Assembly (NCBI RefSeq): GCF_000620465.1
Contig: NZ_JIBE01000004.1
Location: 62,001 to 126,000 of the forward strand
Length of the DNA stretch: 64,000 nucleotides
Source of the DNA: Ralstonia sp. UNC404CL21Col
Lineage (GTDB): Bacteria; Pseudomonadota; Gammaproteobacteria; Burkholderiales; Burkholderiaceae
Direction: 5' to 3'
The position numbers and the translations under genes were made by a program. Shown here one piece after another: positions 8,096-16,822 of this stretch. Within the stretch, counting starts at the first letter, position 1. The number at the start of each line of letters is the position of its first letter. Under the pieces are notes generated by a model that was given only the letters and a program-made list of their open reading frames with translations, searched no databases and was not told the DNA's origin.

Positions 8096-10816
8096 CTAGC
8101 AACCACAACCGCTTTCTTCGATAGTCTCTTCAGAGATCGTCCAACCGCCTCGACCAATGTAAACGGTGGCATTGGCTTTGTCGCTTGTGACGACGGGGCT
8201 CTTACCGGACCGGTCTGTAATGCCTTCGGCCAGCACGGTGCCGTCTGCTCCAACGATCTTGTACGGGATGTCAGGCATGGCCTTCTCTCCGTGATCAACG
8301 AGCTGCAATTGACCTTTGAAGGGCCCTAGTTGTTGAGCAGGCAATGCCACCATCTGCGCCGCCTGCCCCCCCGGCCCCTCAAACGGATGCCCAGCCCCCT
8401 TCACCGACAGCAGCCCCGACGTCTCAAACGTCACTGCATTCCCTTCCAGTCGGATCAACGAATCCCCGCCATGCAGCACGATGTTCTGCTGCGCGAGGAT
8501 CTCGACCGAATCGGCCGACGAGGTAACGGTAACGGCCTTATCTGCCAGCACAGCCAACGCATCGGTATGCGCCTGGATCGACACGGGCCCGCCTTCGGCA
8601 ATCGCGCGGATGCCGTTGCGTTGCGCGAACAGGCTCACGCCCTTTGCAGCCGCGGCGGCGATGACATTGCCAGCGGCAAGGTGCCAGTCGGCCTGCGCGG
8701 TGCCGTGCAAATGCCGCCCCGCGTAGACAGTGGTCGTGGCCTGCGAAGCGAGCGCGATGCTGGAGGGCGATTCGGTCACCAGCAACGGCTGGCCGAATTT
8801 ATCGACGGGCTGCTGTGAATCCTGACCGTTGACGTTGCTGGGGTACTTGCCGTCCTGCGCAGGGTCGAGCGCCTTGTCGATCGGCTCAAACGCTTCGTTG
8901 GCCGCCAAGGGCAGCGCTTGCTGGCTCGCGGCGGCATCCGACAAGCGCTGTGCCGTCTTCTGCGCGGCGGTGAGCTGCCCGCGCGCTTCATGGGCGTCGA
9001 GCAGCGTGCCGACGGCTTGCGCACGCGCGGTGGTCGAAAGCAGCAGGCCTCCGCCAGCGCGGACCACCGCCCAGGCGTCGGTGCGCAGTTCGGCGCCGGT
9101 GCCGCGCCACGTGCCGCGGTCTCCGCCCGTGGCGCCGTGCGAGGTGACATAGCCGAGGTTGAGCTGGCTGTTGGCGGTCGAACTGGCCAGGCGCGTGCGC
9201 AACTGGCCGGGATGATCGTCGACGACCCACTGGTTGTAGCCGTCACCGCCAAGACCTTGTGAATGCCAGCCGGACAGGGCTTGCCCAAGCGGCGCATCGG
9301 CAGGGGCCCACGGCAGGGCGTCCTGCGTGTTGTGCAGCTGCATGGCGATCATCGGCCGGTCGATGTCGCCGTCGATGAACGTCAGCAGGACCTGCGTGCC
9401 AGCGCGCGGCAGGTGATTGCCGCCCCAGTTCGGGCCCGCGCTGGCACTGGCCACGCGCACCCAGGCGGTGACTTGCGACCGGTCGCTGTTGGACGGATCG
9501 GAAAACGCATTGACCTCCGGCGCGCGCAGCCACGGGAAGCGCACGCGCACGCGATGGTCGCGGTCGGTTGTGAGCGGCGCGCCGTCGTCGGCAATGACCA
9601 CGGCAGCCTGGCCTTCAGGCGCCGTCGGGCGGCGTCGGTAGGGCGGCACGATGGGCGCCTCGGCCGGCACGGCGACGAAACGATTGCGGTAGCTGCCCGA
9701 TTCGATCTCCGTGGTGGAGAGCAACCGTGCGATGTCGGCGCCGAGGTTGTTGGCGGCTTCGTGTTCCACCTGCAGCGTGACGAACTCGCTGTGCTTGCTG
9801 TCGAAATGCTGCGCGAGCGTGAAGCGCTGGCCGGCGCCCAATTGGCGCACGCTGCCTTGGCCCTCGTAGCGCAGGTAGGCGCCTTCGTGTGCCTGCATGC
9901 GCAGTTGCGCGGCGCGGCTGGCTTCTTGCGCATTCGAATATTGATACGAGCCCGAGGCTTCAAAGCGTTCCAGCGTGGGCAGTTCGCCGCCGGGGTCGCT
10001 GGCGCTGGCTTGGGCGCTGGTCGCAGCCAGTGCCTTGTAGTCCCACGAGGCGAGCGTCACTGCATTGGTGCCCACGCTGTGCGCGTGCGAGAAACGCTCG
10101 ATCGCGTCTTCGCTTTCGGTGGCGTCAACGCGATGGAAGCGGATCTGCGGCTGCGGGCAAGCCGGACGTTGCGCATCGTTGTCGAAGATGACGACGGTGT
10201 GACGCGACTGCGTGCTGCCTTGTTGTTGCTTGTCGTCGCTTTGCTCGTGCTCGATGCGGAACGACAGGCCTTCCTCGGCCAGCAGGCGCATCACGAACGC
10301 ATAGTCGGTTTCGCGGTATTGGCAGCAGATCGATCGTTTGGCGCACGGCTGCGTTGTCGCAATCTTGTAATGCGCGCTGGGGTATTCGCCGAAGACGTCT
10401 TCGATGATCTCGAGTGCGGTCTTGTCCTGGTAGACGAAGCAGTCGCTGCGTGTGCGCAGGCGGTCAAGCCAGGGCACGACGCGCAGCCGGTAGCGTGCGA
10501 GGCCGCCGTCGCCGCCAAGCGATGCGCAATCCGCCACGTAACCGTGCCAAGCGCGTCGCTTGCCGTCGGCTTGCACCAGGCGCAGCGTGACTTCCTGCGA
10601 GGCCAGCTTGGCCGTGTCCAGATGCGCCGACGGGCTCAGGCAATCGATATGCAGGACGAATGAGGCCGACACCGCCTCGGTGGCGGTAAAGCGCTCCACG
10701 ACGAGGTTGTCGGAAGCAAGCGCCGTCTCCAGCGTGATCTGGCGGGTCTGCTGCCCGAGCAGCGCGCCCAGGACGGCTTGTGGCACGGCGGCCGGCAGGT
10801 TGGACAAAGGCTTCAT
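8096..10816 (-). CDS. vgrG: VgrG spike protein (TssI) with C-terminal transthyretin-like extension
   Basis: The 906-residue protein trimerises into the puncturing spike at the tip of the Hcp tube. The gp27-like part (about 1-400) contains the family segments RYRLRVVPWLDRL and YRETDYAFVMRLLAEEGLSF. The gp5/OB-fold junction is DRDHRVRVRFPWL, followed by GPNWGGNHLPRAGTQVLLTFIDGDIDRP. The DUF2345 beta-helix repeats follow (about 560-825). The last 75 residues (GQLQLVDHGEKAMPDIPYKIVGADG, EGITDRSGKSP, ending ESGCGC) form a transthyretin-like domain of the kind that docks cargo. The gene lies between tssL and the TTR-like, effector and immunity genes, so this spike probably carries the M15-like effector. 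Confidence 0.95.
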   Translation of the reverse strand: MKPLSNLPAAVPQAVLGALLGQQTRQITLETALASDNLVVERFTATEAVSASFVLHIDCLSPSAHLDTAKLASQEVTLRLVQADGKRRAWHGYVADCASLGGDGGLARYRLRVVPWLDRLRTRSDCFVYQDKTALEIIEDVFGEYPSAHYKIATTQPCAKRSICCQYRETDYAFVMRLLAEEGLSFRIEHEQSDDKQQQGSTQSRHTVVIFDNDAQRPACPQPQIRFHRVDATESEDAIERFSHAHSVGTNAVTLASWDYKALAATSAQASASDPGGELPTLERFEASGSYQYSNAQEASRAAQLRMQAHEGAYLRYEGQGSVRQLGAGQRFTLAQHFDSKHSEFVTLQVEHEAANNLGADIARLLSTTEIESGSYRNRFVAVPAEAPIVPPYRRRPTAPEGQAAVVIADDGAPLTTDRDHRVRVRFPWLRAPEVNAFSDPSNSDRSQVTAWVRVASASAGPNWGGNHLPRAGTQVLLTFIDGDIDRPMIAMQLHNTQDALPWAPADAPLGQALSGWHSQGLGGDGYNQWVVDDHPGQLRTRLASSTANSQLNLGYVTSHGATGGDRGTWRGTGAELRTDAWAVVRAGGGLLLSTTARAQAVGTLLDAHEARGQLTAAQKTAQRLSDAAASQQALPLAANEAFEPIDKALDPAQDGKYPSNVNGQDSQQPVDKFGQPLLVTESPSSIALASQATTTVYAGRHLHGTAQADWHLAAGNVIAAAAAKGVSLFAQRNGIRAIAEGGPVSIQAHTDALAVLADKAVTVTSSADSVEILAQQNIVLHGGDSLIRLEGNAVTFETSGLLSVKGAGHPFEGPGGQAAQMVALPAQQLGPFKGQLQLVDHGEKAMPDIPYKIVGADGTVLAEGITDRSGKSPVVTSDKANATVYIGRGGWTISEETIEESGCGC

Positions 10817-10886
10817 CGGAACAGCGTCGCGCTGGGGTTCGTGTTGCGGTTCAGCAGAAGGATGGGCACGCGGCCCATCGTGGCCA

Positions 10887-11672
10887 TCACGGCAGCGAAA
10901 TCGTCAGGTGCGAGAAGCGCGGCCCGAGCTTGATGACCTGCGAATAGCCTTCCAGCGTTTCGTTGGTCTTGGCGTTCAGCGTGTGCGACAGCCCGAGGAA
11001 GCCCAGCAGCCCGATCAACGCAAACACGGCGCCGAAAATCCACAGCGGCGTTTCGCGCTTGAGCATGTGCGCGACCTTGTCGGGCAGCGGCCAGTGGGGC
11101 GCAAACGCGGCGCGCTTGCCTTTGATGGCGGAAATCTCGTCGCCCAGGCGTGCAGTGAGGTAAGCCAGCTTCTCGGGCCCTTCGAGGATGTACTTGCCGC
11201 GAAAGCCCAGCAGCAGGCACATGTGGAAGACTTCCAGCGCCTGCAGGCGCGGTGCACCGTGCGCACGCAGTTCTTCGAGCTTGACGAAGAAGGTCTCGCC
11301 GGCGAGCTGTTCGCCAAACAGCACGAGCTGCAGCGGGCGGCGCTCCCAGGCCGGGCGGATCGCAAAGTTGGACGACAGGATGGTTTCGTCCACCGCGGCG
11401 CAGAACGCGTACTTGGCGTCGAACACGTCTTCGGCGGATACGTTCAGGCGCTTGGCGCCGCGGTCGAAATCGTCGAGAAAGGCGCGCACGCGCGAGAGGA
11501 AATCTTCTGCGCTGGTCGGCTGCTGGGCGTTGCGCAACTGGAACAGCATGAAGAAGCCGTCATACAGCAAGTCGAGCAGCGTGCGCGCGTGCGTGTTGGA
11601 TTCACGTGCATCCGCCGCAGCGGTTGCCGGTGCCGAACCGCCAAACAGCGAAGGGGTGGAGGTAGCGCTCAT
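10887..11672 (-). CDS. tssL: TssL (DotU/IcmH family) inner-membrane T6SS component
   Basis: The 261-residue protein has a cytoplasmic DotU domain (about 25-205) with family segments YDGFFMLFQLRNAQQP, AKYAFCAAVDETIL and EVFHMCLLLGFRGKY. One transmembrane helix lies near the C-terminus (about 210-232, LWIFGAVFALIGLLGFLGLSHTL). TssL binds TssM and TssJ to form the membrane complex and docks the baseplate through TssK. There is no OmpA-type peptidoglycan-binding extension; that function is probably supplied by the separate OmpA-domain protein at 36 kb. Its ATG overlaps the tssK stop as ATGA, indicating translational coupling. Confidence 0.95.
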   Translation of the reverse strand: MSATSTPSLFGGSAPATAAADARESNTHARTLLDLLYDGFFMLFQLRNAQQPTSAEDFLSRVRAFLDDFDRGAKRLNVSAEDVFDAKYAFCAAVDETILSSNFAIRPAWERRPLQLVLFGEQLAGETFFVKLEELRAHGAPRLQALEVFHMCLLLGFRGKYILEGPEKLAYLTARLGDEISAIKGKRAAFAPHWPLPDKVAHMLKRETPLWIFGAVFALIGLLGFLGLSHTLNAKTNETLEGYSQVIKLGPRFSHLTISLP

Positions 11673-13015
11673 GAAGTCACCGCGATCAGTTCAAGTTTGA
11701 GTTCCCGGATGCCGGCCGGGGCATAGATGGTGAGGGTCTGGGCCTGCAGCATGCGTTCGTACAGCATGCCGCGCGCTTCCACGGCGAAGTAGCACGCGCC
11801 CGGGCGCACCGGAATGGCGGGCGGCACCTGCGGCGTATAGGTGAGCGGCACGCCCGGCATGGACGACAGCACGAGCTTTTCGACGTCGTCGGGGGCGCCG
11901 ACCTTGAAGCGCGCCGGAATGGCTTCCACCAGCTCGGCGGCGGGCATGTCTGCCGACACCGACAGGTAGAAGCTGGTCTGGTCGTCGATCTTGCCGGAGT
12001 CGATGCGGCCGAGGTGGAACGACGGGCGCGTCTCCTCCAGCGCAATCGCAAAGTAGCGCGTGGAGATGACGGTATCGAGCAGCTCGCGCACGATCGTGTC
12101 GAGCTTGGCAAACACGGGGCCCGGGTTGTCGTGATCGTAGGCGGGCAGGTCGGCCAGCGTGTAGCTCTTGGTGAACGTCATGAGCGCGCCGGCCAGGCGC
12201 AGCATTTCCTGGAACAGGCGCTCCGGGTGCAGGTCTGGGTGGTGATACAGATGCGACAGCGCCGCAAACGCTGCATTGGCCGTATGCAGCAGCCAGAACG
12301 ACGCAATGTCGCCGGAGCGGAATTCGATGATGTTCTTGGTCGGCTCGCGGTGGAAACCGTACAGCGCGTTGACCTTGGCCTGCAGGGCGTCCAGCAGCCG
12401 GCGCAGGCGCTGATACAGCACGGCCGAGGCGTTGATTGCCATGCTGGGCGCGACAAAGTTTTCGTCCAGCTCAAAGCCGCCGGTGCCGGTGCGCCGCACG
12501 CGCACCACGGGCAGCGAGATGAACTGCTCGCGCGGTTCCGTCTCGGCAATCAGCTTGACCGACTTCTTCAGATACGTGATGGCGGCGGGCTCGGCCTCTG
12601 TATACAGGTCTGCCGTTTCCTCTTCCGTGCCGACAAAGCGCGATACCGATGCGCCTTCGATCTGCTCGCGGTAGTTGCCACCGTTGTCTTGCAGCGGATA
12701 CAGCGCGATATGGAAGGTCAGCTCCGATACGCCGGCAGGGATGGCGTCAAGCACCAGCGGAGGGGGCAGCGCATCGGCCTGCGGCGCGAAGTACAGCTCG
12801 CCGTCGGGAAAGAACAGCGACAGCTCGATCACGCGCAGCACGCCGCTGGCCAGCGCATCGGTATCGAAGCGCGCATGGCGGATGCCCCACGCATACGGCT
12901 GGATGACTTGCGCAGTCGCATGCAGGCGCGACTCGTGATACGCATCCTGACGCTGGAAGTGCTGCGGGCGCAGGAATAGCCCTTCGCCCCAGAGAATCTT
13001 TGCGGAGTAACTCAC
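11669..13015 (-). CDS. tssK: TssK baseplate protein
   Basis: The 448-residue protein is the expected length for TssK (ImpJ/VasE). The N-terminal segment KILWGEGLFLRPQHFQRQDAYHE is the family hallmark. The shoulder, neck and head domains follow, with PGVPLTYTPQVPPAIPVRPGACYFAVE near the end. TssK trimers connect the TssF-TssG wedges of the baseplate to the TssJLM membrane complex. The gene lies between tssJ (15-base gap) and tssL (4-base overlap). Confidence 0.96.
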   Translation of the reverse strand: MSYSAKILWGEGLFLRPQHFQRQDAYHESRLHATAQVIQPYAWGIRHARFDTDALASGVLRVIELSLFFPDGELYFAPQADALPPPLVLDAIPAGVSELTFHIALYPLQDNGGNYREQIEGASVSRFVGTEEETADLYTEAEPAAITYLKKSVKLIAETEPREQFISLPVVRVRRTGTGGFELDENFVAPSMAINASAVLYQRLRRLLDALQAKVNALYGFHREPTKNIIEFRSGDIASFWLLHTANAAFAALSHLYHHPDLHPERLFQEMLRLAGALMTFTKSYTLADLPAYDHDNPGPVFAKLDTIVRELLDTVISTRYFAIALEETRPSFHLGRIDSGKIDDQTSFYLSVSADMPAAELVEAIPARFKVGAPDDVEKLVLSSMPGVPLTYTPQVPPAIPVRPGACYFAVEARGMLYERMLQAQTLTIYAPAGIRELKLELIAVTS

Positions 13016-13030
13016 GTTGGCCCTTGTTGT

Positions 13031-13735
13031 TCAGCTACCGCAAACCGCGGGGGAGAGCAGGTTGAGATCGGTCAGCGGTGTGGCGCCAGCCGGCGTGGTC
13101 AGCGTGCCGGAGGTCACCGTCATGGCGCAGGCGTGCAGCCCGATCACGATGCCCGACTTCTCGTTCTTCTCGGTGTTGAAGGCAAACTTCCAGCGCTGCG
13201 ACGCGGGGCTGCGGAACAGCGCCACGACGCCCAGCGTGGTGGCTTCGCGCGAGACTTTCTCGGTGAAGTCGTAACGCTGGCCCGGGATCAGCGTCATCTC
13301 ACGCACGTTGACGAGATCGGCGCCCAGCGTCTGCTTCTCGCGCGCCGGGTCGATGAAGGTGTCATACGGCGCCTGCAGGAAGCTGGTCGGGTCCTTCAAT
13401 GAATACAGCCGCACCACCACCGCTACCGGGCGACGGTCGTTGGCGGCGTTCAGGTTGTTGCCCGCCGTCATCTTGAGCGGCACTTCGCGCGGCGGCTTCT
13501 GCGCATCGGGCACGTTCGACGATTTGAGCCCCATCGCTTCCAGCGCGCCGTTGGCCGCACCGGCCAGCACGCTTGCGCCGGTGGAGCAGGCTGCCAGCGC
13601 GACCACGCTCACGCTCACCAGCATCAGCTTGAGCGCCCCCGCGAGATGGTGCTTCAGAGACCGCTTCAGAAGGCGGCCGCAGCCCGGCTGCCTCGCCGCT
13701 TGCTCCCAAGCGGCATCGAATTTCATCATCTTCAT
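13031..13735 (-). CDS. tssJ: TssJ outer-membrane lipoprotein
   Basis: The 234-residue protein carries a lipobox (VVALAAC, lipidated Cys50) after a hydrophobic stretch. The mature part has the transthyretin-like TssJ fold, with VAVVVRLYSLKDPTSFLQAPYDTFIDPAREKQTLGADLVNVREMTLIPGQ typical of the VasD/Lip family. It anchors TssM to the outer membrane. The N-region ahead of the hydrophobic core is unusually long (about 37 residues) and the first ATG has only a weak ribosome site. An internal Met at residue 38 would give a more ordinary signal peptide. It is the first gene of the minus-strand operon and faces the divergent control region. Confidence 0.93.
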   Translation of the reverse strand: MKMMKFDAAWEQAARQPGCGRLLKRSLKHHLAGALKLMLVSVSVVALAACSTGASVLAGAANGALEAMGLKSSNVPDAQKPPREVPLKMTAGNNLNAANDRRPVAVVVRLYSLKDPTSFLQAPYDTFIDPAREKQTLGADLVNVREMTLIPGQRYDFTEKVSREATTLGVVALFRSPASQRWKFAFNTEKNEKSGIVIGLHACAMTVTSGTLTTPAGATPLTDLNLLSPAVCGS

Positions 13736-13810
13736 GCCTGATTTCTGAATTACTTAATTCTCTTTGTTTGACTGCCGCTGCGCCCGTTCAGCTAAAGGAA
13801 ACCGGTGAAT

Positions 13811-13830
13811 TGTTTCGATTCCTTAATAAA
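13811..13830 (+). repeat. 20-bp direct repeat, copy 1
   Basis: The core is TGTTTCGATTCCTTAATAA. It differs from copy 3 at the eighth base and at the last base of the 20-bp unit. Its start is 34 bases before copy 2. The copies are AT-rich and end in TTAATAA. Confidence 0.7.
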
Positions 13831-13844
13831 GCAAATCGGAAGAA

Positions 13845-13864
13845 TGTTTCGGTTTCTTAATAAT
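13845..13864 (+). repeat. 20-bp direct repeat, copy 2
   Basis: The core is TGTTTCGGTTTCTTAATAAT. It matches copy 3 at 19 of 20 positions. Its start is 34 bases after copy 1 and 66 bases before copy 3, so all three lie on nearly the same face of the helix at about 33-base multiples. Confidence 0.7.
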
Positions 13865-13910
13865 CGAAGATCGTTGCCGGATGCGGCTCTAAGGTACTGA
13901 ATACAAAGGA

Positions 13911-13930
13911 TGTTTCGGTTCCTTAATAAT
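13911..13930 (+). repeat. 20-bp direct repeat, copy 3
   Basis: The core is TGTTTCGGTTCCTTAATAAT. It ends 10 bases upstream of the predicted -35 hexamer, so its centre is near -57 relative to the predicted start of transcription. That position suits an activator site. Confidence 0.7.
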
Positions 13931-13940
13931 CCGTTTTTGG

Positions 13941-13970
13941 TTGTCAACGGCAACGAGCGGAGTGTACTAT
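13941..13970 (+). promoter_or_regulatory. predicted sigma-70 promoter of the tssB-hcp-clpV operon
   Basis: TTGTCA (13941-13946) and TACTAT (13965-13970) are separated by 18 bases. The first differs from the -35 consensus at one base and the second from the -10 consensus at two. Transcription would start near 13977, giving a leader of about 85 bases before the GTG start of the lipoprotein gene. Confidence 0.5.
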
Positions 13971-14063
13971 TTCGCGCCAGTCGAGACCAACATTTAAGTC
14001 GCCAATTCCGGCGAATTTGATTGGGTATCGACACACCGCTTTGAAACTTTGAAGAGTCTCGCC

Positions 14064-14693
14064 GTGGCCAAATCCTCGTCTATTTCCGTTCTCCGTTCCT
14101 TCATCGTGCTGTCTGCTGCCGCCGCGCTGTTTGCAGGCTGCTCGACCACCAACCCCGGACCCCAAACCGACGAGGCCTTCGGCCAGAGCATGTCGGAGGC
14201 GGAAGCTGCGGCCAAGGGCGGCCAGCAGGACAAGGCGATTGATCTGTACCAGCAGATCGCCAAGCAGAACCCGACGCGCGACGAGCCGTGGGTGCGCATT
14301 GCGCAGCTCCAGTTCGGCGCAGAGAAATATCCGCAGGCCATCCTGGCTGCAGAAGAAGCCCTGCAGCGTGACAACGCCGATCGTCAGGCAAAGAGCATCC
14401 TGGCTGTGAGCGGCTTGCGCGTGGCGCGCCGTTCGCTGCAGGAGCTGCGTGCCGACAGCGCGCTGGCCGGTGACGTCAAGACCGACGCGCAGGTGCTTGC
14501 CAAGATGCTGCGCGACACGCTGGGCGAACAGGTCCTGTTCCCGGGCGAGCAGACGGCCAAGCAGCCGGTGCGCCGCCCCGCGCGTGTTGTCCGCCGTGCA
14601 GCGCCGGCCGCCGAGCACGGCACCACTGCAGCACCGGCAGCTGCTACCGGTGCTGCCAGCGGCAGCGCAGACCCGTTCGGCGCACTGCGTTAA
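14064..14693 (+). CDS. T6SS-associated TPR lipoprotein
   Basis: The 209-residue product uses the GTG at 14064, which has GAAGAG seven bases upstream; a TTG five codons earlier is the alternative. The signal sequence ends in a lipobox (ALFAGC, lipidated Cys26). Residues about 45-130 form tetratricopeptide helices (AEAAAKGGQQDKAIDLYQQIAKQNPTRDEPWVRIAQLQFGAEKYPQAILAAEEALQRD). The C-terminal tail is Ala/Arg/Pro-rich. It opens the plus operon directly before tssB; similar lipoproteins head T6SS clusters in Burkholderiaceae. A role in apparatus assembly or stability at the envelope is likely but not shown here. Confidence 0.8.
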   Translation: MAKSSSISVLRSFIVLSAAAALFAGCSTTNPGPQTDEAFGQSMSEAEAAAKGGQQDKAIDLYQQIAKQNPTRDEPWVRIAQLQFGAEKYPQAILAAEEALQRDNADRQAKSILAVSGLRVARRSLQELRADSALAGDVKTDAQVLAKMLRDTLGEQVLFPGEQTAKQPVRRPARVVRRAAPAAEHGTTAAPAAATGAASGSADPFGALR

Positions 14694-14727
14694 GCACAGC
14701 GCTGGTTCGCATTCCTGGAGGAACGTG

Positions 14728-15240
14728 ATGGCCAAGAAAGAAAGCGTACAGAAGCGTCTGCAGAAGGTGCGTCCGCCGCGCGTGCAGCTGACGTATGACG
14801 TCGAAATCGGCGACGCAATCGAGACGAAGGAACTGCCATTCGTGGTGGGCGTGGTGGCTGACCTGTCGGGCCAATCCGAAGTGCAGCAGCCCAAGCTGCG
14901 CGACCGCAAGTTCGTCAACATCGACCGCGACAACTTTGACGAAGTGATGAAGGGCGTGGAGCCGCGCGCGGCGTTCCAGGTGCCGAACACGCTGACGGAA
15001 GACGGTGGCCGCTTTGGTGTCGACCTGAAGTTCCGTTCGCTTGAGGACTTCAGCCCCGAAGCCGTTGTCGAGCAGGTCGAGCCGCTGCGCAAGCTGCTCG
15101 AAGCGCGCTCCAAGCTGGCTGACCTGCGCAACAAGATGGCGGGTAACGACAAGCTGGAAGACCTGCTGTCGGAAGTGCTGAAGAACACCGAAAACGCGAA
15201 GAAGCTGGGCGCCAAGCAAAACGGGGGCGAGGATGCTTGA
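14728..15240 (+). CDS. tssB: TssB, small subunit of the contractile sheath
   Basis: The 170-residue protein starts at MAKKESVQKRLQKVRPPRVQLTYDVEIGDA, with GGAGG upstream, and is of normal TssB (VipA/ImpB) length. The family segments ELPFVVGVVADLSGQ and RKFVNIDRDNFDEVM are present. TssB pairs with TssC to build the sheath whose contraction drives Hcp and VgrG out; its C-terminal helices help ClpV recycling. The stop overlaps the tssC start by 8 bases. A longer in-frame open frame upstream is not real because it overlaps the lipoprotein gene. Confidence 0.97.
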   Translation: MAKKESVQKRLQKVRPPRVQLTYDVEIGDAIETKELPFVVGVVADLSGQSEVQQPKLRDRKFVNIDRDNFDEVMKGVEPRAAFQVPNTLTEDGGRFGVDLKFRSLEDFSPEAVVEQVEPLRKLLEARSKLADLRNKMAGNDKLEDLLSEVLKNTENAKKLGAKQNGGEDA

Positions 15241-16717
15241 GAACCAATCCGCTGCGCAAGGCGCCTCGGTTGCGGAAGAGGTGAGCCTGCTCGACAGCAT
15301 CGTCGAGCAAAGCCGCGTCGCCAAGTCCGACTCCGAGCGTGAACGTGCGAAAGACATCATCGGCGAGCTGGCAAGCCAGGTGCTGAGCGGCACCGTGGTG
15401 GTGTCCGACAACCTATCGGCCACGCTCGATGCACGTGTGGCCGAGCTGGACCGGCTGATCTCGCAGCAGCTGAGCGCGATCATGCACGCGCCGGAATTCC
15501 AGAAGTTGGAATCCACCTGGCGCGGTCTGCACTACCTCGTCAAGGAAACGAGCACCGGCCAGACGATCAAGATCAAGGCGCTCAACGCGACCAAGCGCGA
15601 TCTGACGAAGGACTTCAAGACCGCCATCGAGTTTGACCAGAGCGCGCTGTTCAAGAAGGTCTACGAAGAAGAATTCGGCACCTTCGGCGGGGCCCCGTTC
15701 GGCGCGCTGATCGGCGACTACGAAATCACGCGTCAGCCCGAAGACATGTACTTCATCGAGCAGATGGCGCACGTGGCTGCGGCTTCGCACGCACCGTTCA
15801 TCGCCTCGTCGTCGCCGGAGCTGCTGGGCCTGGAATCGTTTGCCGACCTGGGCAAGCCGCGCGACCTGGCAAAGGTGTTCGACACGGTCGAATACGCCAA
15901 GTGGAAGTCGTTCCGTGATTCGGAAGATTCGCGCTACGTCGGTCTGACGCTGCCGCGCTTCCTGGGCCGTCTGCCGTACAACCCGAAGGACGGCACCGTG
16001 GTCGAGAGCTTCAACTTTGTTGAAGACGTCGACGGCACCGATCACAGCAAGTACCTGTGGTGCAACGCCGCCTGGGCGTTCGGCGCGCGCCTGACGGCAG
16101 CGTTTGACGACTTCGGCTGGTGCGCTGCCATCCGCGGTGTGGAAGGCGGCGGCCTGGTCGAAGACCTGCCGACGCACACCTTCAAGACCGACGACGGCGA
16201 AATCGCACTCAAGTGCCCGACCGAAATCGCCATCACCGACCGCCGCGAGAAGGAACTGAGCGACCTCGGCTTCATCCCGCTCGTGCATTGCAAGAACACG
16301 GATTACGCCGCGTTCTTCGCTGCACAGTCGGCGCAGAAGGCAAAGAAGTACGACTCCGACAGCGCAAACGCCAATGCGGTGCTGTCTGCGCAGCTGCAGT
16401 ACATCTTCTCGGTATCGCGCGTGGCGCATTACCTGAAGGCGATGATGCGCGACAAGATCGGCAGCTTTGCCTCGGCCAAGAACGTTGAGACGTTCCTGAA
16501 CCGCTGGATCTCGCAGTACGTGCTGCTGGACGACAACGCCACGCAAGAACAGAAGGCGCAATTCCCGCTGCGCGAGGCGTCTATCCAGGTGGCGGAAGTG
16601 CCGGGCAAGCCGGGCACGTATCGCTCGGTGGCGTTCCTGCGGCCGCACTTCCAGCTCGACGAACTGTCGATCTCGCTGCGCCTCGTGGCGGATCTGCCCA
16701 AGTCGGCCAACTCGTAA
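15233..16717 (+). CDS. tssC: TssC, large subunit of the contractile sheath
   Basis: The 494-residue protein is a full-length TssC (VipB/ImpC). Recognisable segments are FQKLESTWRGLHYLVKET, ALIGDYEITRQPEDMYFIEQMAHVAAASHAPFIAS, LPRFLGRLPYN and YLWCNAAWAFGARLTAAF. The C-terminal part is typical (FLNRWISQYVLLDDNATQEQKAQFPLREASIQVAEVPGKPG, QLDELSISLRLVADLP). It assembles with TssB into the cytoplasmic sheath around the Hcp tube. A gap of about 105 bases follows before hcp. Confidence 0.98.
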   Translation: MLENQSAAQGASVAEEVSLLDSIVEQSRVAKSDSERERAKDIIGELASQVLSGTVVVSDNLSATLDARVAELDRLISQQLSAIMHAPEFQKLESTWRGLHYLVKETSTGQTIKIKALNATKRDLTKDFKTAIEFDQSALFKKVYEEEFGTFGGAPFGALIGDYEITRQPEDMYFIEQMAHVAAASHAPFIASSSPELLGLESFADLGKPRDLAKVFDTVEYAKWKSFRDSEDSRYVGLTLPRFLGRLPYNPKDGTVVESFNFVEDVDGTDHSKYLWCNAAWAFGARLTAAFDDFGWCAAIRGVEGGGLVEDLPTHTFKTDDGEIALKCPTEIAITDRREKELSDLGFIPLVHCKNTDYAAFFAAQSAQKAKKYDSDSANANAVLSAQLQYIFSVSRVAHYLKAMMRDKIGSFASAKNVETFLNRWISQYVLLDDNATQEQKAQFPLREASIQVAEVPGKPGTYRSVAFLRPHFQLDELSISLRLVADLPKSANS

Positions 16718-16822
16718 TTCCTGACCGGACTCTCCCCGGGGGGGAATGTTCGGGCATAACCACCCGTTACGCTCGTTACCCGTTGCAGTACCAACAACCA
16801 ATCTATTGAAGAGGGTCTCTGT

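Larger units (their letters stand above)
13736..14063. promoter_or_regulatory. divergent control region of the two main T6SS operons
   Basis: This 328-bp AT-rich region separates tssJ (minus) from the TPR lipoprotein gene heading tssB-C-hcp (plus). It contains three direct copies of a 20-bp element and a near-consensus sigma-70 promoter reading into the plus operon, listed separately. The minus-strand promoter for tssJ should also be here, but no clear hexamer pair could be chosen. Confidence 0.7.

Noticed and set aside
13811-13930. hrpII box (TTCG-N16-TTCG) in the repeat region
   Set aside because: The TTCG sequences in the repeats are about 30 or more bases apart, not 16, so the element is not an HrpB box.
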